From an uncultured Ruminococcus sp. (GTDB lineage Bacteria > Bacillota > Clostridia > Oscillospirales > Ruminococcaceae), in contig CAJTLC010000002.1 of assembly GCA_910576995.1 (NCBI GenBank), positions 62,001 through 126,000 on the forward strand: DNA of 64,000 bases, given 5' to 3'. Shown piece after piece: positions 7,048-14,943 of the stretch. The position numbers were made by a program, and so were the translations under genes. Below the pieces are notes generated by a model. The model worked only from the letters and a program-made list of their open reading frames with translations, made no database searches and was not told where the DNA came from. Position 1 is the stretch's first letter; each line of letters begins with the position of its first letter.

Positions 7048-8244
7048 ATGCTAAAAAAGATACTCTCGATCGCATTGAGCGGAATCGTTCTTTTCAGTAC
7101 GTCTTCCGCTCCGCTTTTCTCGGAAGCCGCCGTTTCTCTGCCTGATTTTTACGAATTAAGCGAGGGTGAGTTTCACCGTGCAGAAAAACTTCCTGATGTT
7201 AATAAAATTCCCGTCAACGACTGTATTAAAGATCTTGATCCCTCGGTTATAAAAATAATGATCGATCCGGGACACTTTTCGTATTACAATCAATCCCCCG
7301 TTTATTCCCCTTACTGGGAAAGCGTTATGACATGGAAACTTTCAAATTATCTGCAAAAAGAACTTCAGGCGCTCGGAGTTCATGCCGATCTTACCAAAAA
7401 ATCACTTGATGAAGATCCTGGATTGAAAGACAGAGGATATCTATCCAAAGGATATGATTTTTTTATTTCCGTACACAGCAACGCTTCTTCATATTCTTCC
7501 GCAGATGGTCCCATGGCTTTTACATATCAGGATCTGCCGTGGACTGATATTGACGATACAAGCCGTGAAGTCGGAAAACTTATTGCCGATACCTGTGCGA
7601 GCGTGATGAATACAAATCAAAAAGGCACTCTTCAAAAAAAGAAAGGTACTTTCGACTGCGACGGAAACGGCGTTATGGATGACGAATGGTACAGCGTTCT
7701 CGTCGGTTCAAGATATGTAGGCACTCCGGGAATTCTTATGGAGCACTCTTTCCATACCAATTACCGAGCCGCAGTCTGGCTTTATGATGAAAAGAATTTA
7801 AAGAAGCTTGCCAAAGCCGAAGCAGCCGTTTTTTATGATTATTTCAGCGAAAAAAAGGCGGAAGAACTCGCCAAAACAACAACAACAACAACAACTACTA
7901 CTACTACTACTTCAACAACTACCTCCACTTCTACCCTCGAAACAACTACCGTCACAACTCAGCCGCTTGAAAAGCCTGTGCTTGGAAATGTTAACAACGA
8001 CTATACGATCGACCCTCTTGACGCGTCAATAGTTTTATTAGAATACGCTATACTTTCAACTGAGGAGACAGGCACTTTCACGGAAGAGCAATTTAAAGCT
8101 GCGGACGTGAATTCCGATGGCATTATCGACGCTTCCGATGCTTCTACAATTCTTTCCTATTACGCTTATATTTCCACAAATATTCAAGTAATGAAAATGG
8201 AAGAATGGATATTGACTTTCGAATATAACGAAGAAATATCTTGA
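7048..8244 (+). CDS. Secreted N-acetylmuramoyl-L-alanine amidase with C-terminal dockerin
   Basis: 398 residues. A signal peptide (about 1-28, ending near SEAAV) is followed by an Amidase_3 zinc domain (about 66-275), which cleaves the bond between muramic acid and L-alanine in peptidoglycan. Zinc and catalytic residues are visible in IMIDPGHFSYY, SVHSNAS and LMEHSFHTN. A linker of almost pure threonine (about 278-310) leads to a type I dockerin with two calcium loops: NVNNDYTIDPLD and DVNSDGIIDASD. The first loop starts with Asn rather than Asp. Dockerins bind cohesins on scaffoldins, so this enzyme may be carried on a cellulosome-like surface complex. AAAGGA precedes the ATG. No cohesin gene is in the window. 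Confidence 0.9.
   Translation: MLKKILSIALSGIVLFSTSSAPLFSEAAVSLPDFYELSEGEFHRAEKLPDVNKIPVNDCIKDLDPSVIKIMIDPGHFSYYNQSPVYSPYWESVMTWKLSNYLQKELQALGVHADLTKKSLDEDPGLKDRGYLSKGYDFFISVHSNASSYSSADGPMAFTYQDLPWTDIDDTSREVGKLIADTCASVMNTNQKGTLQKKKGTFDCDGNGVMDDEWYSVLVGSRYVGTPGILMEHSFHTNYRAAVWLYDEKNLKKLAKAEAAVFYDYFSEKKAEELAKTTTTTTTTTTTTSTTTSTSTLETTTVTTQPLEKPVLGNVNNDYTIDPLDASIVLLEYAILSTEETGTFTEEQFKAADVNSDGIIDASDASTILSYYAYISTNIQVMKMEEWILTFEYNEEIS
7875..7924. repeat. ACA/ACT trinucleotide microsatellite in the Thr linker
   Basis: About six ACA units run into about six ACT units inside the amidase gene. Both encode Thr, and the period of three means slippage would lengthen or shorten the linker without a frameshift. 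Confidence 0.75.
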
Positions 8245-8268
8245 ATCACACAATATTGACATTTTTTC

Positions 8269-8310
8269 TAAGAGCCTGTTCAGTATCTTTTTATGTGCGG
8301 ATTTTTATTT
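8269..8310. repeat. One-armed remnant of a family A palindrome
   Basis: AGAGCCTGTTCAGTATCTTT followed by TTATGTGCGGATTT matches, arm for arm, the element at 61490-61570. No complementary second arm is seen before the aldolase promoter, so this is probably a decayed copy. Confidence 0.45.
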
Positions 8311-8409
8311 TCAACGGAATTTTTCTAAAAAACAAGCAAGAATACAAACTGAAACCGCTATACAATGAAAAGATATAAAAATTAAAATGTTAATTTTTTC
8401 TGCAAACTA

Positions 8410-8438
8410 TTGATTTTTTTAGAAAAGTATGTTAAAAT
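8410..8438 (+). promoter_or_regulatory. Promoter of fba
   Basis: TTGATT at 8410-8415 and TAAAAT at 8433-8438, spacer 17 bp. The leader is about 43 nt with AGGAGG at 8474-8479. Confidence 0.6.
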
Positions 8439-8487
8439 AAAAAAGTCAGGGAATTTTCCCGATTATGAAATTCAGGAGGAATTTACA

Positions 8488-9351
8488 ATGTTAGTTTCAG
8501 CTACAGAAATGCTTAAAAAAGCAAGAGACGGTAAGTATGCAGTAGGTCAGTTCAATATCAACAACCTTGAATGGACAAAGGCTATTCTTCTTACTGCTCA
8601 GGAGTGCAATTCTCCGGTTATTCTTGGCGTATCCGAGGGTGCAGGCAAATACATGACAGGTTTTGAGACAGTTGCGGCTATGGTTGCAGCTATGGACAAG
8701 TCCCTCGGAATCACAGTTCCTGTTGCTCTTCATCTTGACCACGGCTCATATGAGGGCTGCTATAAGTGCATCAAGGCAGGTTTTACTTCTATCATGTTCG
8801 ACGGATCACATTTCCCGATTGAAGAAAACGTAAAGAAGACTACAGAACTTGTAAACGTTTCTCATAATCTTGGTCTTTCTATCGAAGCTGAAGTTGGTTC
8901 TATCGGCGGCGAAGAAGACGGCGTTGTAGGCGCAGGCGAATGCGCTGATCCTAACGAGTGCAAGATGATCGCTGATCTCGGCGTTGATTTCCTCGCGGCA
9001 GGCATTGGCAACATTCACGGCAAATACCCTGAAAACTGGGCAGGTCTCAGCTTTGAAACTCTTGCTGCTGTTAATGAAAAGGTTGGAGATATGCCTCTTG
9101 TACTTCATGGCGGCACAGGTATTCCAGACGACATGATCAAGAAAGCTATCTCACTTGGCGTTGCTAAGATCAATGTTAACACAGAATGTCAGCTTTCATT
9201 CCAGGAAGCTACAAGAGAATACATCGAAGCAGGAAAAGATCAGCAGGGCAAGGGATTTGATCCCAGAAAGCTCCTCAATCCCGGATTCGAAGCTATCAAA
9301 GCTAAGGTTAAGGAAAAGATGGAACTTTTCGGAAGCGTAAACAAAGCATAA
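8488..9351 (+). CDS. fba: Class II fructose-bisphosphate aldolase
   Basis: 287 residues. Zinc-dependent glycolytic enzyme that splits fructose 1,6-bisphosphate into dihydroxyacetone phosphate and glyceraldehyde 3-phosphate. Visible motifs are the zinc/catalytic segment LHLDHGSYEGC (Asp and His), the glutamate-containing SIEAEVGSIGG, the second zinc histidine in GNIHGKYPE, and LHGGTGIPDD with the phosphate-binding loop KINVNTE. The start at 8488 follows a perfect AGGAGG; an in-frame TTG further upstream would overlap the promoter. Codon use is much more biased (TCT, GGC, AAG) than in neighbours, as expected for a highly expressed gene. It is monocistronic with its own promoter and terminator. 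Confidence 0.96.
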   Translation: MLVSATEMLKKARDGKYAVGQFNINNLEWTKAILLTAQECNSPVILGVSEGAGKYMTGFETVAAMVAAMDKSLGITVPVALHLDHGSYEGCYKCIKAGFTSIMFDGSHFPIEENVKKTTELVNVSHNLGLSIEAEVGSIGGEEDGVVGAGECADPNECKMIADLGVDFLAAGIGNIHGKYPENWAGLSFETLAAVNEKVGDMPLVLHGGTGIPDDMIKKAISLGVAKINVNTECQLSFQEATREYIEAGKDQQGKGFDPRKLLNPGFEAIKAKVKEKMELFGSVNKA

Positions 9352-9371
9352 TAAAGCACATTGCCTAACAT

Positions 9372-9402
9372 TAAAAGGGACGTCTGATGGCGTCCCTTAA
9401 TC
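9372..9402. terminator. Bidirectional terminator between fba and pyrE
   Basis: AAGGGACG pairs with CGTCCCTT around TCTGATGG, flanked by A-rich and T-rich bases, so it can serve the convergent genes on both sides. Confidence 0.6.
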
Positions 9403-9460
9403 TTATATATAATCGCTTTAACTGCAATCTACTCATATACTTCAATAAAATCAAGTATGA

Positions 9461-10111
9461 TCATACTCCGTAAGTATTTCTGTATTCAAGCATTTTATTC
9501 AGATATTCCTTACCGGGTACAATATCACTGCGTATTGCTTCAATAATATCCTCCATAGTAACGATTGGATAAACCGTAACCCCAAAATCGCGCTTGACTT
9601 CCTGCACCGCTGAAAGGTCTCCTGTACCTCTCTCCTGCCGATCTACAGTGATAACCATTCCCGTAACATCCACGTCGGCAGCCGATTTAAGCTTGGGCAT
9701 CGATTCGCGAAGAGCCTTTCCGGACGTCATAACGTCGTCAATGATGATAACCTTTTCGCCATCACAAAGCTTCTTTCCTACAAACATTCCGCCTTCTCCA
9801 TGATCTTTAGCTTCTTTACGATCAAAACAGTAAGAAACATCAATGCCGAACTTATTGCTTAATGCAACGACTGTCGAAACCGCCAGCGGTATTCCTTTGT
9901 ATGCAGGTCCGAACAGCGTTTCAGCGGGAATATTGTTTTCATGTATGCATTCTGCATAATATTCGCCGAGTTTTGCAAGCTGCGCGCCTGTTTTATAATT
10001 GCCGCAGTTGATGAAATATGGTGCAACCCTTCCGCTTTTCAGCGTAAATTCGCCAAATGTAAGCACTCCGCAATCCATCATGAATTTGATAAAGCTTTCC
10101 TTATAAGTCAT
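9461..10111 (-). CDS. pyrE: Orotate phosphoribosyltransferase
   Basis: 216 residues. It transfers the ribose phosphate of PRPP to orotate, making OMP in pyrimidine synthesis. The PRPP-binding signature VIIIDDVMTSGKALRES (about 119-135) is intact. The N terminus GEFTLKSGRVAPYFINCG matches the family, with the Ser-Gly-Arg phosphate site. AGGAGG lies nine bases before the ATG. It stands alone here, away from other pyr genes, behind its own promoter, which is usual in several Clostridia. No attenuator was seen in its short leader. Confidence 0.94.
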   Translation of the reverse strand: MTYKESFIKFMMDCGVLTFGEFTLKSGRVAPYFINCGNYKTGAQLAKLGEYYAECIHENNIPAETLFGPAYKGIPLAVSTVVALSNKFGIDVSYCFDRKEAKDHGEGGMFVGKKLCDGEKVIIIDDVMTSGKALRESMPKLKSAADVDVTGMVITVDRQERGTGDLSAVQEVKRDFGVTVYPIVTMEDIIEAIRSDIVPGKEYLNKMLEYRNTYGV

Positions 10112-10155
10112 CTTTTCTACCTCCTGTTTTCGGATATAATTATCCTCGTACTATT

Positions 10156-10184
10156 ATTATACATTATTTTTTCTCATTTTGCAA
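10156..10184 (-). promoter_or_regulatory. Promoter of pyrE
   Basis: On the minus strand TTGCAA (10184-10179) and TATAAT (10161-10156) with a 17-bp spacer. Confidence 0.65.
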
Positions 10185-10211
10185 TAGCAATAAAAAAAAC
10201 AAAAGATTTTT

Positions 10212-10378
10212 TTAGAACCTGTCCACATAGAAATTGTGCGCGGATTTTCGAGCATAATTTTGACGATTGCAAGGCGAAAAATCGAAAGCATACTGATGTA
10301 TGATGAGATTTTTCAACGCAGCAATCGGCAAAATTTGCCGAAAACACGTGCGAAATTTCCTATGTGGACAGGTTCTTA
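10212..10378. repeat. Palindromic MITE-like element, family A (full copy, 167 bp)
   Basis: Arms TTAGAACCTGTCCACATAGA and TCTATGTGGACAGGTTCTTA's partner close a long imperfect hairpin. The core carries TTTTCGAGCATAATTTTG and GGCAAAATTTGCCGAAAAC. Compared with 1164-1256, the outer 12 bases are the same while the next ten differ in both arms together. It contains no gene and lies between the divergent pyrE and SGNH promoters. The rest of 10112-10564 holds only those promoters. Confidence 0.75.
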
Positions 10379-10472
10379 TTACTTACCATGACAATATGTG
10401 AAAAAGACTATTTAGAACTTGTTCTTAGACTTTTATGGGCATTTTTTAAATATACAAAATATTTTAAAACTC

Positions 10473-10501
10473 TTGCAATGTTTCTGGAAATAAGGTATAA
10501 T
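10473..10501 (+). promoter_or_regulatory. Promoter of the SGNH-like gene
   Basis: TTGCAA at 10473-10478 and TATAAT at 10496-10501, spacer 17 bp, about 64 bp before the start codon. Confidence 0.65.
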
Positions 10502-10564
10502 AAATATAGGGTATATCACACAAGGAATATACAGATATGCCGATTATTGATTTAAGGTGTTTAT

Positions 10565-11422
10565 ATGGAAAAAAAAAGAACAGTTCAGCGCAGGAATAAA
10601 AAGAAAAACAGACCAAAAATAAGATTCGATTTTTGGCTTATGTTCACCATTTTTCTTCTGTCATTTATCGCATGTTTCGTATTATATATGCTCGCCGCGA
10701 ATTTTAATGACAACTTTTTTCAAGATGAATTCAATCAGAACGTTACTGAAATTTCAAGCAATCCTTCTGATGTCGAATCAACTAACTCAACAGTGGAAAA
10801 TGAAATTCCTACATCCGAAACCGCTCCAACGCCCGTTGCTAATCCGATTCCCGAATCGGACGCCAAAGATGACAGCTACTTTGATAATGTCTGTTTACTC
10901 ACTGACGGAACATTGATCGAAATGAGCGAATATGGAAAATTCGATCCCGCAAATATATTTGGCAGTGCGGAAATGACTGCTGTCGGCTGTAATTCAACTA
11001 AAATTTCCAGCAGTTTCGGAAATGTAAGTATGTATGACATCGTAAAAAACAAAAAGCCCGATACGGTATATATTATGCTGGGAAAAGATCTCGGCGCTTC
11101 GCCGATTGAAGATATGCTGGCAAGCTATACCACTCTTGTAACGAATCTCCGCGCTTCTCTCCCTGAAATGAAGATATATGTAATGCAGCTTCCGCCTGTC
11201 ATATACGATACGGAAACACTTTCCAACGCAATGATTGACGACTATAACAACAGATTGCTTGCTATGTCAAATGCAGCAGGAATTTATTGCATCAACACAA
11301 ACGAGGCTCTGCGCTCAGAACAGAACGTACTGAAAGAGGAATATTGGTCATACGAAAAACTTGCAATTTCAGAAGCCGGATACAATAAAATTTGCAGCTA
11401 CATCGCGTCCCATACAGCATAA
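10565..11422 (+). CDS. Membrane-anchored SGNH-hydrolase-like protein, catalytic residues missing
   Basis: 285 residues. A very basic N-terminal tail (about 1-20), one membrane helix (about 23-45) and an extracellular Ser/Thr/Pro-rich stalk (about 60-100) lead to an SGNH/GDSL-like domain (about 108-285). The fold is suggested by the sequence YIMLGKDLGASPIEDML and a following helix-strand unit ending KIYVMQLPPV. However, the first block reads LLTDGTL instead of GDSLT, so the nucleophile Ser is Gly. The Asn of block III (GxND) is Lys, and the C-terminal DxxH box is YEKLAI. The protein is therefore probably a binding or scaffolding pseudoenzyme at the cell surface. The family call is moderate; the absence of the triad is directly visible under that alignment. 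Confidence 0.65.
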   Translation: MEKKRTVQRRNKKKNRPKIRFDFWLMFTIFLLSFIACFVLYMLAANFNDNFFQDEFNQNVTEISSNPSDVESTNSTVENEIPTSETAPTPVANPIPESDAKDDSYFDNVCLLTDGTLIEMSEYGKFDPANIFGSAEMTAVGCNSTKISSSFGNVSMYDIVKNKKPDTVYIMLGKDLGASPIEDMLASYTTLVTNLRASLPEMKIYVMQLPPVIYDTETLSNAMIDDYNNRLLAMSNAAGIYCINTNEALRSEQNVLKEEYWSYEKLAISEAGYNKICSYIASHTA

Positions 11423-11436
11423 AAATATATTTAGCA

Positions 11437-11479
11437 AAACATGAAGAACACAATATATTGTGTTCTTCATGTTTATTTT
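11437..11479 (+). terminator. 38-bp perfect palindrome with T-run, terminator of the SGNH-like gene
   Basis: AAACATGAAGAACACAATA at 11437-11455 is followed directly by its exact complement to 11474, then ATTTTT. It makes a 19-bp stem with essentially no loop beyond the helix apex. The centre of the palindrome is an NrdR box (11448-11463). Confidence 0.65.
11448..11463. promoter_or_regulatory. NrdR box 1
   Basis: ACACAATATATTGTGT, a perfect 16-bp match to the known NrdR consensus acaCwAtATaTwGtgt. It is embedded in the terminator palindrome 137 bp upstream of the nrdD promoter. Its centre is 189 bp from box 2, which is 18 turns at 10.5 bp per turn. Confidence 0.75.
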
Positions 11480-11584
11480 TATGTTGATTTCAGAACGACG
11501 AAATATAGCCAATTCAGCCTGTCAATTGTTAATGTTCAACAAAATCAGGCTGCTTATTCGCCTTTCTTACGTCGAAGTTTACAA

Positions 11585-11613
11585 TTGACAATTGAGAAAA
11601 TTTAGATTATACT
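11585..11613 (+). promoter_or_regulatory. Promoter of nrdDG
   Basis: TTGACA at 11585-11590 and TATACT at 11608-11613, spacer 17 bp. The transcript would begin near 11620, so box 2 lies just inside the transcribed region. Confidence 0.7.
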
Positions 11614-11636
11614 ATTATAAGACGCTTTAAAGGCTG

Positions 11637-11652
11637 ACACAATATATTGTGT
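11637..11652. promoter_or_regulatory. NrdR box 2
   Basis: Identical 16-bp sequence to box 1, ending two bases before the GGAGG ribosome site of nrdD. NrdR represses ribonucleotide reductase genes when dATP is abundant. Binding here would block elongation or initiation. No nrdR gene is in the window. Confidence 0.8.
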
Positions 11653-11666
11653 TTGGAGGTTACTAA

Positions 11667-13985
11667 ATGATAATTCATATTATTAAAAGAGACGGGCGAA
11701 AAGTACCGTTCAATATCGAAAAAATAGCCAATGCTATTTTTAAAGCCGCTCAGACATGCGGCGGAAGCGATATGAATGTCGCCATGGAGGTGGCAGCAGA
11801 GGTTTGCAGCATCTATGAACGCGATCATGCAAATAAGGTTCCCACCGTTGAAGAAATTCAGGATCTTGTCGAGAAAGTACTCATAGAAAAAGGTCATGCC
11901 AAAACTGCCAAGGCATACATTCTTTATCGTTATGAGCGTACACGTTCAAGAGAGATGAAAACTAATCTTATGTGCGTTCTCAACGAACTCACATTCAGCG
12001 ACGCAAAGGACAGCGATATCAAGCGCGAAAACGCCAATATCGACGGCGATACCGCTATGGGTACAATGCTGAAATACGGCTCGGTTTCAGCCAAGGAATA
12101 CTATGGTATGTATGTACTCGATTCGAAGCATTCCAAGGCTCACAGAAACGGCGATATACACATTCATGATCTTGATTTTTACACGCTGACAACTACCTGC
12201 ACTCAGATTGATCTTAAAAAACTTTTCCATAACGGCTTTTCTACAGGTCATGGATTTCTCCGCGAACCTAATGATATTTCAAGTTATTCGGCTCTCGCCT
12301 GTATCGCTATCCAATCTAATCAAAATGATCAGCATGGCGGACAGAGCATCCCTACATTCGATTACGCAATGGCGGCAGGAGTTAAAAAAACATACGCCGC
12401 GAAATATGTTCAGAACGTCGGAAGAGCGCTTGAACTTATCGGCGGAATAAGCGACGGTATTGAAACCGCTAAATCAATCAAAAAAGAAATCTTTAAAAAA
12501 TATGGTATTTCCCCCACTCTTTCCGGAGATAACGCCTATGCGGAAAAAGAAGCCGAAATTCTTCTGAATAGCGTCGATAAGGAAACCGTTGAAAAAATTC
12601 AGGATTTTTCACGCAGAAATGCCGAAAAAGAAACCGATCGCGCAACCTATCAAGCCATGGAGGCTCTCGTACACAACCTCAACACAATGAACAGCCGTGC
12701 AGGCGCTCAGACTCCGTTCAGTTCAATAAACTATGGTACCGATACTTCTCCGGAAGGCAGAATGGTCATTAAAAACGTTCTCCTCGCTCAGGAAGCAGGT
12801 CTCGGTAACGGAGAAACTCCTATATTTCCCATACATATTTTCAAAGTCAAGGACGGCATAAATTATAATCCGACCGACCCAAACTACGATCTCTTTAAGC
12901 TTGCGTGCAGAGTTTCAGCAAAAAGACTTTTCCCGAATTTCTCATTCATCGATGCGCCTTTTAATCTTCAATATTACAAGGATGGAGATCCTGATACCGA
13001 AATAGCGTATATGGGCTGCCGTACACGCGTTATCGGAAACAATTACGACCCAAGCAAAGAAATAGTGACCGGAAGAGGAAATCTCAGCTTTACTTCTATA
13101 AATCTTCCGCGTCTCGCTATAGAATCCAATCACAATGTTGGACTTTTCTTCGATAAACTCGACTATATGATGGATCTTGCAATAGATCAGCTGATGCATC
13201 GTTTCCGTATCCAATGCCAGAAACGCGTAAGAAATTTCCCGTTTCTTATGGGACAAGGAATCTGGATAGATTCCGACAAACTTTCTCCCGACGATACTAT
13301 CGGAGATATCCTCAAGCATGGCACGCTCTCGGTAGGATTTATCGGACTTGCAGAAACTCTTAAAGCTCTTATTGGAAAACATCACGGCGAAGACGAAGAC
13401 GCGCGTGAACTCGGTCTGGAGATCATTACCACAATGCGCAGACGTCTTGACGAAGAATCCAAAAAGACAGGTCTCAACTTCTCGCTTCTTGCTACTCCCG
13501 CAGAAGGACTTTCCGGTAGATTTGTACGCATGGACGCCAAAAAATACGGCATCATAGAGGGCGTTACAGACCGCGATTATTACACGAATTCATTTCATGT
13601 GCCTGTTTATTATCCGATCAGCGCTTTTGAGAAAATCAAAATTGAAGCCCCTTATCACGAACTCACAAATGCAGGTCATATAAGCTATATCGAACTTGAC
13701 GGAGATCCCCTTGAAAACCTTTCGGCATTTGAAAAAATCGTGCGCTGCATGAAGGAATCAGGAATAGGCTATGGCGCTATAAATCATCCTGTAGACCGCG
13801 ATCCCTGCTGCGGATATACAGGAATCATCGGCGATACTTGTCCATGCTGCGGAAGAAGTGAACATAATGACGGCGTGGCGTTTGACAGAATACGCCGTAT
13901 CACAGGTTATCTCGTCGGAACTCTCGATCGCTTCAACGACGGCAAACGTGCTGAAGAATCTGAAAGAGTAAAGCATAATATTTAA
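11667..13985 (+). CDS. nrdD: Anaerobic (class III) ribonucleoside-triphosphate reductase
   Basis: 772 residues. It reduces ribonucleoside triphosphates to deoxy forms using a glycyl radical and formate, and works only without oxygen. An N-terminal ATP-cone (about 2-95, IIKRDGRKVPFNIEKIANAI) is the allosteric activity switch. The C terminus holds the zinc cysteine pairs (DPCCGYTG and DTCPCCGRSE) and the glycyl-radical loop RRITGYLVGTLDRF. Conserved active-site cysteines occur in ACIAIQSNQ and MGCRTRV. TTTGGAGG precedes the ATG. nrdG follows 10 bp later. Two NrdR boxes lie upstream. Full length for the family. Confidence 0.96.
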   Translation: MIIHIIKRDGRKVPFNIEKIANAIFKAAQTCGGSDMNVAMEVAAEVCSIYERDHANKVPTVEEIQDLVEKVLIEKGHAKTAKAYILYRYERTRSREMKTNLMCVLNELTFSDAKDSDIKRENANIDGDTAMGTMLKYGSVSAKEYYGMYVLDSKHSKAHRNGDIHIHDLDFYTLTTTCTQIDLKKLFHNGFSTGHGFLREPNDISSYSALACIAIQSNQNDQHGGQSIPTFDYAMAAGVKKTYAAKYVQNVGRALELIGGISDGIETAKSIKKEIFKKYGISPTLSGDNAYAEKEAEILLNSVDKETVEKIQDFSRRNAEKETDRATYQAMEALVHNLNTMNSRAGAQTPFSSINYGTDTSPEGRMVIKNVLLAQEAGLGNGETPIFPIHIFKVKDGINYNPTDPNYDLFKLACRVSAKRLFPNFSFIDAPFNLQYYKDGDPDTEIAYMGCRTRVIGNNYDPSKEIVTGRGNLSFTSINLPRLAIESNHNVGLFFDKLDYMMDLAIDQLMHRFRIQCQKRVRNFPFLMGQGIWIDSDKLSPDDTIGDILKHGTLSVGFIGLAETLKALIGKHHGEDEDARELGLEIITTMRRRLDEESKKTGLNFSLLATPAEGLSGRFVRMDAKKYGIIEGVTDRDYYTNSFHVPVYYPISAFEKIKIEAPYHELTNAGHISYIELDGDPLENLSAFEKIVRCMKESGIGYGAINHPVDRDPCCGYTGIIGDTCPCCGRSEHNDGVAFDRIRRITGYLVGTLDRFNDGKRAEESERVKHNI

Positions 13986-13995
13986 GGAAGATCAT

Positions 13996-14496
13996 ATGGA
14001 ATTACGAATTGCCGGGACTGCCAACGACTCCATAGTTGACGGTCCGGGAATACGATTTACAGTATTTACACAAGGCTGCCCTCACAACTGCGAGGGCTGC
14101 CATAATCCGCAGACTCATTCTTTTGATGGAGGAGAGATTGCAGATACAATTGAACTTTTTGAAAAGATACGCTCAAATCCCCTGCTTGACGGCGTGACGT
14201 TCAGCGGCGGCGAGCCGTTTTGTCAATCGAACGCTCTTGCGGATCTCGGTAGGAAAATTCATGAGATCGGCTTAAATATAGTTACATATACAGGCTATAC
14301 TTTTGAGCAGCTTTACAACGGCGGCGAAAAAAACGGCTGGAGAGATCTTCTCGAAGTCACCGATTATCTTGTGGACGGACCGTTTATTCTTGAAAAAAAA
14401 GATTGGGAAATTAAATTTCGCGGCAGCAGTAACCAACGATATATCGACTGTCAGGCAAGCCTTAACTGCGGAAAAGCGATTGAAATCGAGATATAA
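13996..14496 (+). CDS. nrdG: Anaerobic ribonucleotide reductase activating protein
   Basis: 166 residues. A radical SAM enzyme that generates the glycyl radical on NrdD. The CxxxCxxC cluster motif is QGCPHNCEGCHNPQT (about 28-42), and the SAM-binding GGEPFCQ motif is FSGGEPFCQ. Length is normal. It is co-transcribed with nrdD (10-bp gap, GGAAG ribosome site) and ends at a good terminator. Confidence 0.95.
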   Translation: MELRIAGTANDSIVDGPGIRFTVFTQGCPHNCEGCHNPQTHSFDGGEIADTIELFEKIRSNPLLDGVTFSGGEPFCQSNALADLGRKIHEIGLNIVTYTGYTFEQLYNGGEKNGWRDLLEVTDYLVDGPFILEKKDWEIKFRGSSNQRYIDCQASLNCGKAIEIEI

Positions 14497-14499
14497 GCA

Positions 14500-14540
14500 A
14501 AAAAGCTGATACGTAAATTTTCGTATCAGCTTTTAAGACT
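14500..14540 (+). terminator. Terminator of nrdDG
   Basis: AAAAGCTGATACG pairs with CGTATCAGCTTTT around a 7-nt A/T loop. The right arm supplies a T tract. Confidence 0.75.
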
Positions 14541-14591
14541 TATTTCAAAATATAAAAATCTTTCAAACAAAATCAATGTTATTAGAGATAT

Positions 14592-14732
14592 AAAAAAATC
14601 CGCCTTGCCGTCATATAGCGCATAAAACCCGCACGAAGCAGGTGGGTAAACGCCCTACAGTTTCACGCTCCCTTCTTCCGATGAACGGGAGGTCTGCAAT
14701 CCGCTGTCGGAGTCGAATTCCCTTTTAAGATG
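14592..14732 (-). ncRNA. Structured small RNA, possibly 6S RNA
   Basis: The 14541-14943 gap holds about 140 bp that is much richer in G+C than its surroundings. It contains several local stems: CTCCC/GGGAG inside TGCAG/CTGTA, GGG/CCC around CGTTTA, and ACCTGC/GCGGGT around TTCGT. A strong minus-strand promoter (14739-14766) fires directly into it, and the RNA would end in a T-run at 14599-14593. There is no downstream gene on that strand; it runs into the 3' end of nrdG. A stand-alone RNA of this size is compatible with 6S RNA, and the sequence looks familiar for that class. I could not build the single long hairpin expected of 6S, so the class is uncertain. The plus strand lacks a good promoter. 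Confidence 0.5.
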
Positions 14733-14738
14733 TGTTGG

Positions 14739-14766
14739 ATTATAAAAACTATATCAAATCGAACAA
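14739..14766 (-). promoter_or_regulatory. Promoter of the structured small RNA
   Basis: On the minus strand TTGTTC (14766-14761) and TATAAT (14744-14739) with a 16-bp spacer. Confidence 0.6.
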
Positions 14767-14943
14767 GGCAGAAATTTTTTAAATTTTAAGTGAATTTAAG
14801 ATCGTTCTTCATTCACTGTACATATTATAACACAAAATTTCAGAAAAATCAATAGTTTTGAGAAATTTTTCTGGAAATTTTTTCATCATATACGCTACTC
14901 TACTGCAAGACAGCAAATATGTAAAAGTATATATGTATTGCTC

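Noticed and set aside
7875..7924. Phase-variable frameshift switch
   Set aside because: The repeat unit is three bases, so length changes keep the frame.
7808..8032. Alternative plus-strand frame in the amidase gene
   Set aside because: It is the shifted reading of the Thr triplet repeat (poly-Gln/Leu), not a gene.
14592..14732. Cobalamin riboswitch
   Set aside because: The minus-strand start AAAAGGGAA resembles one, but the rest of the B12-box consensus is missing and no gene follows on that strand.
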